A DNA stretch of 34,302 bases. Origin: an uncultured Lachnospiraceae bacterium. GTDB lineage: Bacteria; Bacillota; Clostridia; Lachnospirales; Lachnospiraceae. A program made the position numbers and the translations under genes. Shown one piece after another: positions 34,141-34,302 of this stretch. The notes beneath the pieces were generated by a model that worked only from the letters and a program-made list of their open reading frames with translations, did no database searches and had not been told where the DNA came from. The DNA is taken from NCBI GenBank assembly GCA_947629545.1, contig CANREE010000022.1, positions 1 to 34,302 of the forward strand, in the 5' to 3' direction. The stretch's first letter is position 1; each line of letters starts with the position of its first letter.

Positions 34141-34200
34141 AATACGGGAAGATCGTCACCAGCGCTCTTCCCGTCCGGCATTCCGATCGCATGGAAATAA
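34141..34200 (+). repeat. Interspersed hairpin motif, copy D
   Basis: ATACGGGAAGA start, stem ACGGGAAGA (34144-34152) / TCTTCCCGT (34166-34174), GTCACC in the loop (34155-34160), an extra 15 bases, then CATGGAAAT (34190-34198). The stem sequence differs from copies A and B but still pairs. Confidence 0.65.
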
Positions 34201-34224
34201 AAAGAGTCCCGGAATACAGGACTC
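34197..34224 (-). terminator. Minus-strand terminator of a gene right of the window
   Basis: On the minus strand: GAGTCC (34224-34219), 9-nt loop, GGACTC (34209-34204), then TTTTTATTT. It implies a minus-strand gene ending beyond position 34302. Confidence 0.7.
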
Positions 34225-34302
34225 ACAAAAGGGCACGCACCCTCAAAACCGCATACTGAAAACCCGCTTCCGGCTCCGCCCCACAGCCTCGCCTTCCGCA
34301 CA

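Larger units (their letters stand above)
33448..34302. other. 855 bases without a convincing protein gene
   Basis: It holds, from left to right, an inverted repeat (33517-33554), a purine-rich (minus strand) putative RNA gene, its promoter (33892-33920), a very AT-rich stretch (about 33900-34060), interspersed hairpin copy D (34141-34200) and a minus-strand terminator (34197-34224). Open frames here have no ribosome binding site or recognisable protein features. Confidence 0.6.

Noticed and set aside
34080-34301. Minus-strand 73-residue frame at the right edge
   Set aside because: It reads through a terminator and repeat copy D; composition is not protein-like.

Overview
The window is about 34 kb of a GC-rich (mostly mid-50s % GC) Gram-positive chromosome, most likely a Lachnospiraceae or related Clostridia. 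The evidence is AGGAGG-type ribosome binding sites, sigma-A promoters (TTGACA-17-TATAAT), lipobox lipoproteins, a wall-anchor-like giant surface protein, a heterodimeric ABC exporter and an ECF sigma/anti-sigma pair. No rRNA, tRNA, CRISPR array, transposase or phage gene was seen. This family placement is an inference from gene content, not from a marker gene search.

Layout: (1) 95-3362: HD-domain nucleotidase (-), YczE-like membrane protein (+) and a tandem flavodoxin fusion with an iron-sulfur-type cysteine motif (-). (2) 3363-9217: a DUF4349 lipoprotein, then a polar amino-acid ABC importer (binding protein, permease, ATPase) followed by an M20 AbgB-like amidohydrolase. The importer has a strong promoter with a long dyad just downstream of it. 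(3) 9382-13391: ftsH (-) and pyrG (+), diverging from one intergenic region. (4) 13510-20639: a surface-protein locus. A ribbon-helix-helix (RHH) regulator, an unrecognised protein made of two copies of one ~46-residue domain, and a ~2000-residue beta-helix surface protein lie in one minus-strand operon. A second RHH gene diverges from it, and 7-bp operator half-sites sit inside both promoters. (5) 20779-25453: a heterodimeric ABC exporter (-) and a divergent AraC regulator (+). (6) 25460-30006: a MacB/FtsX-type ABC system whose permease carries a very long, symmetric antiparallel coiled coil. (7) 30250-33447: a small acidic protein (+), an anti-sigma/ECF sigma pair (-) and a PflX-like radical SAM protein (+). 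(8) 33448-34302: no convincing protein gene, but a strong minus-strand promoter followed by ~370 nt of purine-rich, hairpin-containing sequence that ends in an inverted repeat. This is a candidate small RNA.

Three things stand out as possibly undescribed: the RHH / duplicated-domain / giant surface-protein locus with its spacer-embedded operators; a short interspersed hairpin motif found four times (4622, 5889, 9226, 34141), whose stems differ but keep pairing and which lies next to terminators; and the putative small RNA at 33517-33886. In the ABC systems, transporter and regulator are adjacent as is usual. The giant surface protein has an AT-rich core between GC-rich ends, suggesting that its exposed part was acquired or exchanged.
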